Origin: Engraulis encrasicolus
Taxonomy: Eukaryota > Chordata > Actinopteri > Clupeiformes > Engraulidae
DNA: 64,000 bases
Reading direction: 5' to 3'
Assembly: GCF_034702125.1 (NCBI RefSeq)
Contig: NC_085865.1
Span: 46,397,856 to 46,461,855 of the forward strand
Positions 1 through 24,366 of the stretch are shown here, piece by piece. Each line of letters begins with the position of its first letter. Position 1 is the first letter of the stretch. The notes beneath the pieces were generated by a model. The model was not told the origin of the DNA. It did not search any database and saw only the letters and a program-made list of their open reading frames with translations. Both the position numbers and the translations under genes were made by a program.

Positions 1-3000
1 AATCTACTCTTAATTCTTAATACTCCCCCCAGTTACGTATGGATTTATTTCATCTTAAATGTAAGTAGCTTAATAAAATCAAGACTAGTTATGTGATGTG
101 GTGTTATGTAGGCTAAGATATGGTGGATAATATAAAAGGATGCTCTAAAACTAAAATTGTATTGCATTTAGAAATGTAGTGCAGAGTCCTTATAGGCTAT
201 TTCTCCCTTTATAATTATACAGGAGGATTTTGTAGCTGAATAAAAGACCCTGGTGACACTCAATGGAAGATGTGCGTTACTCGTTTGAAGTGGACCTACT
301 TTCAGGTACGTAAATAGCTCTTAATAAAATAGGCACAGTGGGTATATATATGAAGGTAACATTTTTGAAAAAAGAACATAGCTTTTGCAATCCCCAAAAT
401 GTATATTTTGAGAGGGCAGAGACAGAGATACAGAGATTTCCATTCATTTTGAATTGAATTTGTTCCGTAGGTTGGTAATTGTTCAGTCTGTATTATTTAT
501 TTCATCTTCATGTTTGCTTCCACTGCAGTAAGTTTTACTTTCCTGGTCCACATGAACATTTATTTTTTATTTTTATAATTGGAATGTGTAGGCCCAGAGT
601 TATAGGCCTCTGTTGTTCACACACAGGCTATCTCTGTGGTAGGCTATCATTTTAGTAGGGTTTTCATCTGGCAGACCTGGAAATAATTTCTTTCCCCAAC
701 CCATACCTGAGAATGGCATTGCTGCCGCTGCCTTTCTTTTCTGTACCTCCCTGATAATCTGCCTCCCCCTGCCCCCTTCAGGCCAAAAGCTCAATTACAG
801 CATGCAGAGACTGGACAGATTAGAATGGCAAAGCACAAGCCAAAATTGTTCTAGGTCTGCACTGCTCGAGCTAAGATTCTATTGTCTCTGACTCTACCCT
901 GCCCTTTGATCTAACTGGAAAGTTTGTAGAACTCGGGTCATTTTAAAGTTTTAATTGCCTTTCTTTCCCAGTAACTGTTGGTTTTAATAAGTGGATGACA
1001 ATATATTATTTTTTTAATGTGTTAATTTAGCCAGGTATATTGTTGTTCTGTAGATAGTAAATAATAACACGTAAAATTTCAGTGAAGGATTAACTTCAGG
1101 TGTCCAGACTAGGGTAAGATTGACAGATAGGCTATATGTTAGTACCTACCCGCGGTACATTGATAAGGTAATTAATAACCCAATCTCATTTTCCTTTGGT
1201 TTCTTTATCTAAGTATCACGAGTACCATGTTGTTGAATAGGGACTGCATGTATGAATGTCTAATGAAGACATCACTGCACACTTTGCTAGGCCTAGCAGC
1301 TAGCTAAATATGTTAGCTGATCTTTTTCCATTTGTCACCTTTGCTTTGTAGGTCTCTAGTATGATATGACAGGTGCAGTTACGGTTCTCTTTCAGTAAAT
1401 TTGCTTAGCATCTCTATGGGTTATGCACTCTCATGCAGACTATTTGCCGAAGCTCTTTTCAATCATGCCGTTAGGCCAATGAGCTGAGATGTGAGCGGGC
1501 CCGCCAACAGTCAAAATGATTTCGACCAGCGAATACTCATGAACGCCGTGATATAGAGCCAAACAGCGGTGGCTGAAGCATGGACTGTGTTCATTTAGGC
1601 AAGGCGACATAGCATGTAAATTGATTAGACATTCGGTTTGTTTTCACCCATAAAGGGGCGTAACATACATTTACGAGCAAAGTACCCGGATGGCCATTCA
1701 TGAGAATAGCAGCCATATTCACCTCTCTTTGCCCAGATGTTGCCCAATCTTGAGACTGAACTGTCTAATAGAGTTGCTGAGGAAAGCGTTCACCAGGCAT
1801 CCAGGTTCTGAAGCTCTGTCTCAAAGAAAGAGTTGATATTCCTGGATGAGTATCTTTCATGCCGTATATGTGGAAATGTTATGAAAACGGGTTCCCTGTT
1901 GTCAAACCTGTCTGCTTACTCTAGCTGCTGTCTAGCTACTGGAGGGTATCATGATTTGCTTCAGTAGTCACAGTGCATGTTGACATGCATGGTTTTTTTT
2001 TAGGTGTAATTCGGATTTCAAATGTTGACGGCATTCATTCATCCTCAAACTGTGCACTGTGACTATTGAAGCAAATCATGATACACTCCATGGGATTTCA
2101 TTCAAATCTCACACTAATCTATTTAAGCCAGGTGTAGACTCAAAATGTAAAAGTTAAATATATAAAGAAAGGTTGAAACGCACACCGATAACCTCCCTTT
2201 TAATCCCTTTTCATTTCGAGACGATTCAGGCCAACACGGCCACTTCTCTACTGGATTTTAATCTGGGGTGTACTCACATTTGTGAAGTGTATGTTCAAGC
2301 ATTAACGACTGTATTTAGATTTTTTGTGAATGAACAACAAATTTAAGCGGTTATATATGTTATTAAGAGGTCACTATCATTGTGTCAAAGTGAAATTTCT
2401 TGAATGTTTTTACCTCCAGCACTCGCGAAGTATATTTAAAACACATCTTCTTCTAATATTAAGTACAAGACATATTGAACCTGTACTACTTCCACTTCAG
2501 TATGCTATTAGAATAGCACTTCTTCTTTTAATCTGTCTGCTGCTGCCAACCTCCTCACCCCCATCATCACCACGACCAGGGCCGTAACCAGACATTTTCA
2601 AATACTGAGGTCAAATACTGTGTGCTGTAGGCCTACTGCATACTGTACATTTAGAATGCTTCAAACTCTTCAGTAAAACACTTACTGTAAGGTTGTTTTC
2701 ATTAATCACTGCCTTGAGGATAAATGGGGGTGGAGTATACAGACTGAATTTATCATATATTTTCATCATAGATACATTTTACATTACTGAAAAAAATACA
2801 GAGGACATGACCTCTGTGTCCTCAATGGTAGTTACGGCCATGACCACGACCAAATGCCAGACCCTCAGAAACAAACCCTTCGATATCACTGCCCCACCCT
2901 ATGAAACTCCTTGTTCACCCATACACTGCTGTCCTTCAAACACCATCTCAAAACCCACCTTTTGAAGACTTGACACATCACCTTCCAGGCTTCTTCTTAT

Positions 3001-3244
3001 TATCATTATTCTGATTATTATGATTAATAATCATAATAATAATACTTTAGTTTCATTCACTGTGGGTTGGGTGTGGTGTGGCTGAAAAAAATGTCACAGA
3101 GGGAAAATTGTAGTACAACATTGGTCACAAAAGACAACAACTATAACTATTTGAAATCTGGGAAATAGATGATATCAATGATATCATGCATTACAGGAGA
3201 ATTCCTGCTAATTTCAACATGCTGATGTATGACCCTTTACGAAA

Positions 3245-3960
3245 ATCGACCGTTGTAAACCATGATTTCATGGTTTTTTGAGCATGGTTCGGCACAGGTT
3301 TTGGTTTGACTATGGTTTAACTATAAAATGAACCATGGTTTTACTCTGAAAACTACCCATGGTTTTACCACAGTTTATAATTATTTTTTAAATTACACGT
3401 AGCTGCCGTTTTTTTGTATCCAACACACATATTGGTGACAGTTCTTGGAGAAATGTTGGGTTAGGTGCCTTGCTCAAGGGCACTTCAGTCATGGATGGAG
3501 GCGTAGGAAGAGGTTAGGGTGGGATTCGAACCTGCAAATCTGTGATCTTCAGTTCAACTCCCTATACATTACACCAAGGCAGTGGCGGAACAATTGCACA
3601 CAGGGCCCCAGGGCAAGGCACTTATAGGGCCCCTTATACCGCTTGCCAAGCTCACAATAGGGCCCCCACCACCAATACGGGAGGGCCCTGGGCCCAGGGG
3701 CAAGTGCCCTGCTCGCCCCCCCTATAGCTCCGCCCCTGCACCAAGGCTTCATGTTTTTTGGGTGACCTTGAAACCCGCAATTAACCATGGTTTTTTGAGC
3801 ATGGCTTGTAACTATGGTTAAACCATAGATACAAACTATGCTGGAAAAAAAAAAACGTGAAAACCATGAATAATCATGATCCATGGTTAGTCAGGAACCA
3901 CGGTTTTCATGGTTACCCTAAAAAAAACACGGATAAGCCATAGTAATACTGTGGTTGGTT
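3245..3960. repeat. Cluster of ccatggtttt-type repeats
   Basis: Many copies of 'ccatggtttt', 'aaccatag' and their complements occur on either side of the 159-bp MITE, in both orientations (about 3250-3375 and 3783-3960). The pattern suggests a hairpin-prone older repeat interrupted by the MITE and by a tRNA-like stretch near 3420-3560. No target-site duplication was resolved and the family is unknown to me. Confidence 0.45.
3580..3738. mobile_element. hAT-type MITE, 159 bp
   Basis: The element begins CAGTGGCGGA and ends TCCGCCCCTG, giving short imperfect terminal inverted repeats. It is flanked on both sides by an identical 8-bp direct repeat, caccaagg (3572-3579 and 3739-3746). An 8-bp target-site duplication and CAG...CTG-like termini are hallmarks of the hAT superfamily. 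It has no coding capacity and is non-autonomous. Confidence 0.85.
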
Positions 3961-6176
3961 AAGAGTACTTAGATCAACCTTGGCTACTCCAACATTTTTT
4001 GAACAGCCATTTGTGAGATCCCTGGCCATGTTTACAGTAATACGTGTCAAGTAACTCGAACCCGCTACCTACCACACAACTCTCCAGCTCGAGCATGGGA
4101 GGCACAGCACCATACCGCTAAGCCAAAGCTTCGATTCGGGAGGGCATTTTACTAATGTTCTGCGCCAAACTCTACTAGTTGGCATCCGTTATATAACATT
4201 GTGTCCAGGGTAGTGTTGTCAGGACAACTGAATGTTGAAATCGGCAAGAATTTTCCGTCAATATATAATATATCATTGTTGATGTTGATGTTGTTGTAGA
4301 TGTGTCATGCTGTTGTTGTAAAGTGCCACCAGTTCGTATTGGCACCCCTTAACTTAACATAACTTTTACCACCGGGATCTTTTAGTTGGAGGTTTGAAGA
4401 TATTTAGTATAGAAAATATTTTTTTTCCCAAATAGATTTTGTAATTTCAATGAAACCCCCCCCCCAAAAATGGCATGTGCAGAAATATTGGCACCCCTCC
4501 TAAAGGGTAATGTTTAGGTTAAATGTATAACTTAATCTATACTGGATGTTGTCAGAAGAGGTGTTTTGATACATATATGTGAAATTCACAGTCGATAACA
4601 AAGCCAAACTGCAATATTTTAATGAAAATGTATCAGTTGAAAACTACTTCTGAAAGATTGGACTTCTCGCTGGCAGAGCGTTCTATGACGTATACAGAGG
4701 GAGTACAACTAAAGCTCTGGCTCAGCTCTCGCTTGTGGATGTAGGCTTAGGCTAGAGAGACTGGGAAAAGTGGAGGATTATTTTGTATTTGGGCTATTGA
4801 AAATGGTCTATTACTGTGTTTGTGCATGGTGTATATAGAAAAACAGATCAGCGGGTATATCGTTTATCTAAGAATATTAAACTGTTCTGGATGCGATTTG
4901 TCTAGGTGAGGAGGGCACTTTTACACCCCCTTCTTGCTCAGTGGGCTTCAGAAGTTGGCTTTTTGAAAAAATGCATATTCGTGAGTCTTGCACTCCACGA
5001 GATTAGAACAAAATGAAAAATATTATAGATGCTAGCTTAATCTCCCCGCTGACTGTTGCCATGCGTAATTTGCGAATGTTAACAGGGGGGCGATATCTCT
5101 CCTATGCTTTCACACGAGGGCGGCATCTTATAGGCCTGACATCACATAAAAAAGTCTCGTAGTAGACCATTACAAAGGCTACTCAGAAATAGCGACTATT
5201 TTAATATTTTTCCCGAGAACGACATTTGCCCGTGGAGTAACGACACCTTCATGTCCGCCGCCTACATGGACTGGCGGCGCCCTCTGTCCATGGTGCAGAA
5301 ATCACGACACCACTTTATGTGAAGCACGTTACATGAGGAGATACAGGCTACAAAAAGACCAAACTATACAATAGGCTACTGTTGTACCTTTTGCCGACAT
5401 AATGAGAAATAGCCTAATGTGGTCACTGTGAGTGGCATGGCGTCAAACGTTTCCTACTCGTAGGTGCAAAATAATAACTCATAGGACCCAAGAAAAATGC
5501 CACTGTTGTAAAAATGACATATAGCCTGTTTTCAATTTCTGTTCACCGTTCAGTAGGCCTATTAGGCCTACGTGCAACTTCAATAGGCTAAAGCTCATTC
5601 ACAAGCATGTCATAAAACAATAACCCAGGCGGCGGGACTATTTCTATTGTATTCCTTCCAAAAATGTCCGAATGTCACAAACATCAGTTATTTGCATTGT
5701 CCGTAATTATACCAAACGAAAAAATTATCCACATAGAAGAAATCAAGTCTTCAGTTGCGATAATCCTCGTTACAAAACTTCAACAAAAATCTGAGCCGTG
5801 GCACTAATATAGGGCTTTCAAAATTGTGGTTTAAAGCAAAATAAATTGAGGCAATTATCACAAAAACAAATAGCATCAGTTTTACGCTGGCAAATGAAAT
5901 ATTGGCTAAAACTTCACCTCCCCTTGTCATCAGTACATTTCTCAGTAGGTGCGGTCATTCTCTCTGGCATTTGCAGCTGGTGCAGCCCTATTATTGCATA
6001 GCGAGCTGTCCACGTGTGTGGTGCTAGGCGAAATGTGCACTGGCAGCACTCATCGTTGAGTTTGGGAGATGTCTTTAGTGGGAGTATTTGAATGTATAAA
6101 ACACGTTGAACACATTGCTGGACATTTTCAGTATGCTTGGGGAAGTAGATCAATAGCCTATTACTGTATTTGTATA

Positions 6177-7623
6177 CAAACCCCAACTCCGATGAAGTTG
6201 GGACGTTTGGTAAACAGTGAATAAAATCAAAATGCTATCATTTTCAAAACATTCAATCTATTCATTAGATGGAGAATAGCGAAAAGACAACATATTAAGT
6301 GTTAAAACCGAGAAAAAATATTGTTTTGGGGGACATATGTACTCATTTCTAATTTGACAAATCCAACACGTCTCAAAAGAGTTGGGACGGGGATCAGTGA
6401 AATTTAGTAAACATCCAAATAAGATAAAACAACAAAGAAGAACATTTCAAAATGAATTGTACTGACGGACAATATAGGTGTCCAGGTATAAGATCATCAC
6501 AGAGAGGCTGAGTCACTCAGAATTAAAGATGCAAAGGGAATAATTACCATAGTTATTACATACATTTTTGAATTCCCTTTGATTTACCACGATTGAGTGT
6601 ATATAAGACATATTTTTGTTAATAAAATCATTGTATAGGTTCATGACATCATGAAATATATATTGGCTGTAGTATCACTCTAATTCCTGGAGTGCTAGAG
6701 CTATTGAAAATTGACCATATTAAGAATGCTTAATGCATGAAAATGACACAGGGGTTTAACATTCTCCTAAGCACCTGAGCTCACTTGAAATAGACCCAGA
6801 AGACATGGGAAACTGTCATTTGCTTACAGAAGTCAGCAGAAGATGTAGAAGTCCATTCTTTTTGACAATAATAGAGCATTGCACATCCTGTGCTACAGTG
6901 AAAATGGACCATCCAACTTGTGTTAGTGCTAGCTTCAAAAGTCAGCCTCCATGATGGCATGCGGATGCAGTAGTGCATTGGTTAAGATGTTCTCACTCAT
7001 CTGTAGAGTTAAATACAGTGCTGAATGGTATAAATGGGTTTTAAACAGCATGAAAAGCCACTCATGCATTATATTTTGAAGGGAGATCTTCGATTACTGC
7101 CACATAGTAAGGTCAAATTGCATTCTCTACTATGTTTTAACAGTTTGACTCCATCATAAGGACCAGCATGTGATAAAATGGTGGGTTTTTGGTCAAGACC
7201 TGTCACACTGTAAGCACTACAGAAAGGAAAACATTGCAAAACATGACAAGGAATACACCCACCATTTAAGCTGGTGAAATCATGTCCAAGATAGGAATTA
7301 ACACTGTTTTTCATATAAAATCATCTCATCGGTTAATGTATTTAACTGTTAAGTGTTGTTTTTTGTTTTGTTTTTAGTCTTCCTCGACATTTGCTGCCAT
7401 TTATTGTCCCCGTCCCAACTCTTTTGAGACGTGTTGGATTTCTCAAATTAGAAATGAGTACATATGTCCCCCAAAACAATATTTTTTCTCGGTTTTAACA
7501 CTTAATATGTTGTCTTTTCACTATTCTCCATCTAATGAATAGATTGAGTGTTTTGAAAATGATAGCATTTTGATTTTATTCACTGTTTACCAAACATCCC
7601 AACTTCATCGGAGTTGGGGTTAG
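6177..7623. mobile_element. Tc1/mariner-like element with 217-bp terminal inverted repeats
   Basis: The left end (6177-6393, starting near 'aaccccaactccgatgaag') is repeated in inverted orientation at 7407-7623 (ending 'cttcatcggagttggggtt') with only a few differences. The element is bounded by TA on both sides (6175-6176 and 7624-7625), as expected for Tc1/mariner integration. The interior holds only short open frames (6781-6978 and 7069-7314, minus strand), so no intact transposase is present. Superfamily assignment rests on the TA target and TIR form and is tentative. Confidence 0.75.
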
Positions 7624-8505
7624 TACGTCTTGTTTCACCTTCGTGCTTGCATCAGCATGCCAACGTTACATTTGCCAAACTAACATCAATGTGGTGCTGA
7701 CATACTGAATACAGTGCTTAATTTGTCAAGCGAGAGGTCCCGGAGCGCAGAGGATGGGTGGCTCCCCCAAGAGGGGGTGTCTATGATGCCTTTCCCTGAG
7801 GTTCCATCCAAGGTTCCAGAGCTCTCGTCTGAGGTTCCGGAGCTAGCTCCCCCTTGCTCCCCCTCAAATTAAGCACTGACTGAATAGCCTAATATCTCTA
7901 CCAAATCGGGAGTAAATTGAATTGAATTGAAGTCTCCCAGCATGTCTTGCCATTCCATGAGGGATACGGAGAATGCAGCACACACACACGGCGAAAGCGT
8001 TCCTTTGATAGAGAGAATGCCTGCGTCTGTGTAAAGTGTTGCACGCACGCATTGTTTAGGTTACAGGTTTTACAAATTACGGTGATAAAACATGCCAGGT
8101 CCAAATTACTAACAGGAAGAGGGGTGACCTGAGCAGAAGTCTGCACTGTGTGACCTGAGCAGAAGAGAATGAGGGCAAAAGCGAGTCTCGCCTCGTTTTG
8201 TGTAGGCTATAGGGTTACGACACAAAATCCACCGCTGGACCAGCTGGCTATCAGCAATCCCCGCAAGAATAAAACCTGTTTGAAATCCTGCTCACCCCTC
8301 GTGAGTGTATCGCATAGGCTAGTTGAAACATTGTTACGACCCAATTTGGCACACTGTCCACTCCATGCACAAAAGACACAACATCGGATTGGATTCGTTT
8401 AGGCTACTGATAGACACGAGGCACGAAGCAGTCGTCAACTTCAGGGGTGGAAAAAATGGAAATGTGGATATGCTACTTAGAGAAAGAGGTTATCTCTCTC
8501 TAGCA

Positions 8506-8714
8506 CAGGGTTTCCCAACCAGGGGTACGTGTACCACTAGGGGTACGCGAGCACACCTCAGGGGGTACGCGGAAAAATGTGATAATGACAATTGAATAGA
8601 GTATAGTCATACTGGGATAAAGGAATATATAGAGAGAGCATGGGATAGGGGGTACTCATGGTACAACAAAAAGGCTTAGGGGGTACGAGAGTCAAAAAAG
8701 GTTGGGAAACACTG
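8506..8714. mobile_element. hAT-type MITE, 209 bp
   Basis: The termini are CAGGGTTTCCCAACC and GGTTGGGAAACACTG (inverted, one mismatch). Both sides carry the identical 8-bp direct repeat ctctagca (8498-8505 and 8715-8722). Internally it has several 'ggggtacg' motifs. It is non-coding and non-autonomous. Confidence 0.88.
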
Positions 8715-9709
8715 CTCTAGCAGTTCAAAACCAGTGTGTCATGTATGCTTCGAGAGCATATCTTTTTTTTTTATTCGACAAAAGCGAAGCGCCATGAAGT
8801 CGAAACTGTCAAGCTTCTAGGCTACAGCACAGCAGCGTGCAGGGGAATAAACTCCAAAAAAGTCCAGTAACATCAACACAGCCTAATTGAAACGACATGG
8901 ATCAATGACAATCTTCACATAGCCTACTGTGCAAACGAAATGTGGATGCTTGGGACAATAAAACACTCGATGGTGGGCCAATGCGATGAGTAGCCTTGGC
9001 TATGTGATGGGGAGGGGGATTCTTTTGGCTACACCTCCATCGGCCTTTACCCAACTCACGACTCTGGTGTGCGACCGAGAATCTCCACAATGAGGGAAAA
9101 ATATTGAAAATATAAAATTAGATATGCTATATGCACAAATAAAACTTTGAGTTGTTAGTTTAACAATGTTATTTCATAGTCTAGCTTAATGAAGCGCTAC
9201 CAAAAACGCTCTGGCAGACTCTCCGGAGCTGCTGCGGTGCATTGACATGGACGAAATGTTCACAAGAAAGCTTTTTTTAAATGATAAAACGGTTCGCATA
9301 AGTAAAGGGGATATCTGGTGGATACCGCCACTGCTTAAGGCCATTAAACTTAAATTAAAATGATATGTCTAGAAAGGTGCTATTAAAATAATGAAAAAAG
9401 AACCGCAACACCGATGCTCCCATTTACTTCATTTAATCTTGTGACCTCTAGAACTCTAGAAAGGTGCTATTAGAATCTGGCCTATTCTCTGCAGTGCTTA
9501 GGTCTTAAATTGTCACTCTAGAACACGGAGACTCCCTCTACCAGCGTCAGATTCTAAATGTGTGTTTAAAAGAAGCAGCTGTTAATTTTTTACAATGTAT
9601 TCTAAAAATATTGTTTATGCAATAATTCGTAATTCGTAAATCTCACATTGAAATAGTTGCATTGACGTTCTTAAAATGAGATTTAGTGGTGTTTTACCTG
9701 CAAGGTACA

Positions 9710-10078
9710 CTTTAAAGGAGCACTTCTGCCAATTTCAATATGTTGTATTGCTCACGCTACGCTTGACTTGTCAGTACCCGATGATGCTGCATTTTTTGGC
9801 TCAGCCCTTACCGAGATCTGAGCTATTGTAATGGGGCCAGATTCGTTTACATGTAAAAAAAAATCTTTACATAGGCCTACTTCAAATATTTTCCCAAGAG
9901 GTATCTCTGCGAATAATTCAAGATTAAAAAAAAAAAAATGTAAACAAACTCTGCCCTCATTACAATGAACAGGATCTAGGAAAATGCTGGAAAGAAATTC
10001 TCAAGTACTGACAAGTCCAGGGTAGTGTGATTATTACAACTGTACATGTGTGTAGAAATTGGCTGAAGTTATCCTTTA
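9710..10078. mobile_element. Diverged MITE of the AAAGG/ATCCTTT family
   Basis: The left end 'aaaggagcacttctgcc' continuing to 'gacttgtcagtac' is matched in inverted form at the right end ('gtactgacaagtccag' to 'gttatccttta'). The same inner motifs occur in the element at 11307-11723. It has no coding potential and contains two A-rich tracts. Confidence 0.65.
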
Positions 10079-10079
10079 A

Positions 10080-10800
10080 TATTTGTTTGCACACCCTTAG
10101 ACAGCAATGAGAGCCTCCACACGTGTTTGTATTCGTCAACAAGCTTCTTGCACTTCTCTGGTGGAATTTCCCCCATTCTTTCTTTGCAATATGTTTATCA
10201 TCTTGATGAGGTACTGGATTCTTTCTTCTAATGACAGATGTCACATTCCCCCCAAGACTTTCATTCTGGATTTACATCCGGAATCATCGCTTGCAATTTT
10301 AGAATAGCGTTGTTTCATTTTACAACCATTCCATTGTGCTTTTGGATGTGTGCTTTGGGTTTTTGCCTTGCTGGAGTGCACATGATATTCACGGCAAACC
10401 AAGTGTTCTTGCACAGGGTTAAACATTGCCCTGTAAACAATGATACCTGTGACGCCTGTCATGATACCTGTGATACTGTCAAGGTCTCCAATACCAGATG
10501 CAACAAAGCAGTGACATAATGTTATGGATCGGACACCATGCTTGATTTTTGGTACAGTGTTTTTCCTTGAAGACTTTTTGCAGAGTATGCAAACATGCTG
10601 TTTGTGTGCATTTCTGAAAAGCGTTGTTAAAAAGACTGTGCTCTGCCTGTGTTCTCTTATACAAACATCAGGTGTTCCCTTTTATGACATTTATTAAGCA
10701 AGGGGGTCTGTCTTGGTCTCTAAAACAAAAAAAACACTGCTTTGTGTAGTGTTTAACATGTGGTGCTTGTTGAAAAAAAACTACCCAAAACAGTTCAAAG
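10080..10800 (-). mobile_element. Possible decayed Tc1-like transposase relic
   Basis: The plus strand reads like the complement of degenerate fish Tc1-type transposase DNA ('cacttctctggtggaattt', 'tttacaaccattccattg', 'ggtacagtgtttttccttg'). No frame stays open for long, and no flanking inverted repeats or target duplication were resolved. The call rests on recalled resemblance to this repeat class, so confidence is low. Confidence 0.3.
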
Positions 10801-10950
10801 TTTACCTTAAGGGCTATAGATCTTAGACCTGTTGTTTTTTTCTATTTGCACCAACTTCCGTACACTTCTATCATGAATTCTTCCTAACCCCCAGACCCAA
10901 GGAGGTTCTTTACAGTTCCATGTTTGGCAGAATTCCGGACACGCATCCTT

Positions 10951-11905
10951 GGGACACGAAATCCGTGTCAGTTTCACAGATTTTTCCAAAATTCTGTGCT
11001 CCTAAACACAGAATTGGTTTCTGTGATGAACACACGGACGTGCTTTCTTTATATTCCCACTGCTCTATGTTAACACAGTCTTGTGTTTTCTCAGGATATT
11101 TCTAATTTCAAATATATTTTTCTCAAAAAGCATTTCATACTGACAGGTTAGGGTTTGGCTGGGATTGTTTTGGTCTGGGAACAGCTAGTATTCTTTTGTT
11201 TATTACATTAACTTGATAGCCTATCAACCAACTGGAAGAGGTATTTCTCAAATACATGTCTTTACTGACAGGCTAAGGTTAAGGATTGTTTTGGTCAGGG
11301 CATAACTTAAAGGGACAGTTTGGTCAATTTCAACATGCAGTTGTAATGCTCACACTACCCTGGACTTGTCAGTGCCTGAGATTTTTTTTCTTCTTCTTCA
11401 GCCGTTTCCGAGATCCTGGTCATTGTAATGGGGGCAGCTCTTTGTTTACATTTCAAAAAAACATTTTTATTTATTCCCAAAAACATCCAAAAGGTTATAA
11501 AACATCAGCAGACAACTAGCAAACAGCAGTACCTTTTGGGAAAATATTTGGAGTTGGCCTATGTTTCATTTTTTAAAAATGTAAACAAACGCTGCCCCCA
11601 TTAGAATAGCTCATATCTCGGAAAGGGCTGAGCCGAAAAATGTGGCATCACCAGGTACTGACAAGTCAAGGGTAGCGTGAGCAATACAACTGCATGTTGA
11701 AATTGACCAAACTGTCCCTTTAAATTGCTCTCGCATTCTTTTATTTAGTATTAAAATTTGGTATCTATTTTCTAATGACAGACTTAACACAGTGCTGTGG
11801 GAATATAGAAAGCACTTCCGTGAGTCAATCACGGAAAACAATTCCGTGTCCAAAATCTGTGAAAGTGACAAGAATTTCGTGTGCAAAAGATCTGTGTCTA
11901 TTCCA
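10951..11905. repeat. Larger inverted repeat enclosing the 11307-11723 MITE
   Basis: The left arm (about 10951-11080, containing 'gtgctttctttatattccc' and 'tttcacagatttt') matches the complement of the right arm (about 11780-11905, containing 'gggaatatagaaagcac' and 'aaaatctgtgaaa'). This looks like one palindromic element with another inserted near its centre. Confidence 0.6.
11307..11723. mobile_element. MITE with about 75-bp terminal inverted repeats, TTAA at both ends
   Basis: The left arm 'ttaaagggacagtttggtc' through 'gacttgtcagt' is matched in inverted orientation by the right arm ending 'gaccaaactgtcccttta'. TTAA occurs at both boundaries (11307-11310 and 11720-11723), which may be the target site or part of the TIR. 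The 11611-12036 minus-strand open frame overlaps the right arm and is not a gene. Confidence 0.75.
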
Positions 11906-12523
11906 CGCAATTCTGAGAGATCAGGCTGTCTTTTGAGGTGACATTTTATTATTTGGACGTCTTTTTTTTTTAAATAATAGTATTTCTGGTGTCCCCAGAC
12001 AGCCCCTCTGTCTTCACCCTTGTGAAAGAGGAGCAAGATGTAACAGGTTGCTTTTTAAAACACAAATATCGTTCATTGGCTAATTCCTGTTCTATGGACA
12101 AAAGCAATCTATCAAAGGTGATTCGCATTTGTTATTTACCATATTTAAGTCAAATTAGGTTTCCACAGTGATATCCAATGAACGGTGCCAATACCAGTGA
12201 CTCCAGGAGTTATACGGTTTCCATTTTTTTTCCTCTTATAGTTTAGTTTTTAATGTTGTTGATCATTTATTTTCTATCAACCAGAATCTACCTGTATCTA
12301 TACTACAATCGAGATTGACCTTATTATTTGTTCTCTGGAGATATGTCCCATTATGTGCTTAAACTTCAATACTAACTCGCAGCGCTGCATGAAATTGATT
12401 ATGATATTGAATTAAGAGATGAACTGTTCAGTCTGTGTAATGTTTGAAATTATGGTTTCAGGCAGAGAAATTCACTTAAACCAATCAATTGAAACGAGGC
12501 CAGAGTTGTTTGTTGCATTTTCA

Positions 12524-12529
12524 TTTATT
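12524..12529 (-). terminator. Poly(A) signal of gene A
   Basis: AATAAA on the minus strand, about 290 nt downstream of the gene A stop codon. It sits in the same conserved context ('gcattttcatttattctac' on plus) as the signals of genes B and C, which supports it as the functional cleavage signal. Confidence 0.7.
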
Positions 12530-12821
12530 CTACATCACTATTAGCCTGATTATAGTCTACTTTCAAATCTCTTCAAGACTTGGTCACCAAAGGGCATGAT
12601 TGACCCACCTCTCTTGGTTAGCTACTGGTTGTTTACGTCCCGACAAAGTAGGAGGAGTTCCCGATTTTTCTGGAGCACAGAAACAATATTTGTATTGCTC
12701 CTGGCCTGACAAGAAGCAACGCTGAAGGTGTTGTGTCACTAGGATGGCACAGCCTGGCTACATCACTACAGAAACCTCAGAGGCCAGAACACAAGAATCT
12801 GGGAGATGTTCAGGAGGATCT

Positions 12822-24366
<11,545 letters not shown>

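Larger units (their letters stand above)
1..4321. repeat. Spacer of tandem unit 1 (downstream of gene A)
   Basis: This gene-free stretch is homologous to the spacers starting near 25.98 kb and 52.55 kb. All three share the run around 'ttacgtatggatttattt' (base 34 onward), the 'caggaggattttgtagctgaa' region and later blocks around 2437-2560. It is therefore part of the duplicated unit and not unique sequence. Short open frames in it (for example 600-794 on the minus strand) recur in unit 2 with indels and show no codon conservation, so I call no gene. The block at about 1440-1750 is also similar to 56.80-56.95 kb in gene C intron 37, so it contains an interspersed repeat. Near 2830-2965 there is a decayed LINE-like tail. 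Confidence 0.75.
4322..12388. other. About 8-kb block of inserted sequence present only in unit 1
   Basis: In unit 2 the sequence runs directly from 'catgctgttgttgtaa' into 'gaaattgattatg' (near 29.62 kb). In unit 1 the same two flanks are separated by about 8 kb (4321 to 12389). The block contains a Tc1/mariner-like element (6177-7623), an hAT MITE (8506-8714), members of an AAAGG-terminal MITE family (9710-10078 and 11307-11723) and a larger inverted repeat around the latter. I saw no convincing gene in 4322-6176, 7624-8505 or 8715-9709; open frames there are short and unrelated to known proteins. It may be several successive insertions rather than one. Confidence 0.7.

Noticed and set aside
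11611..12036. 141-codon minus-strand frame
   Set aside because: It starts and ends in inverted-repeat elements and has no coding similarity.
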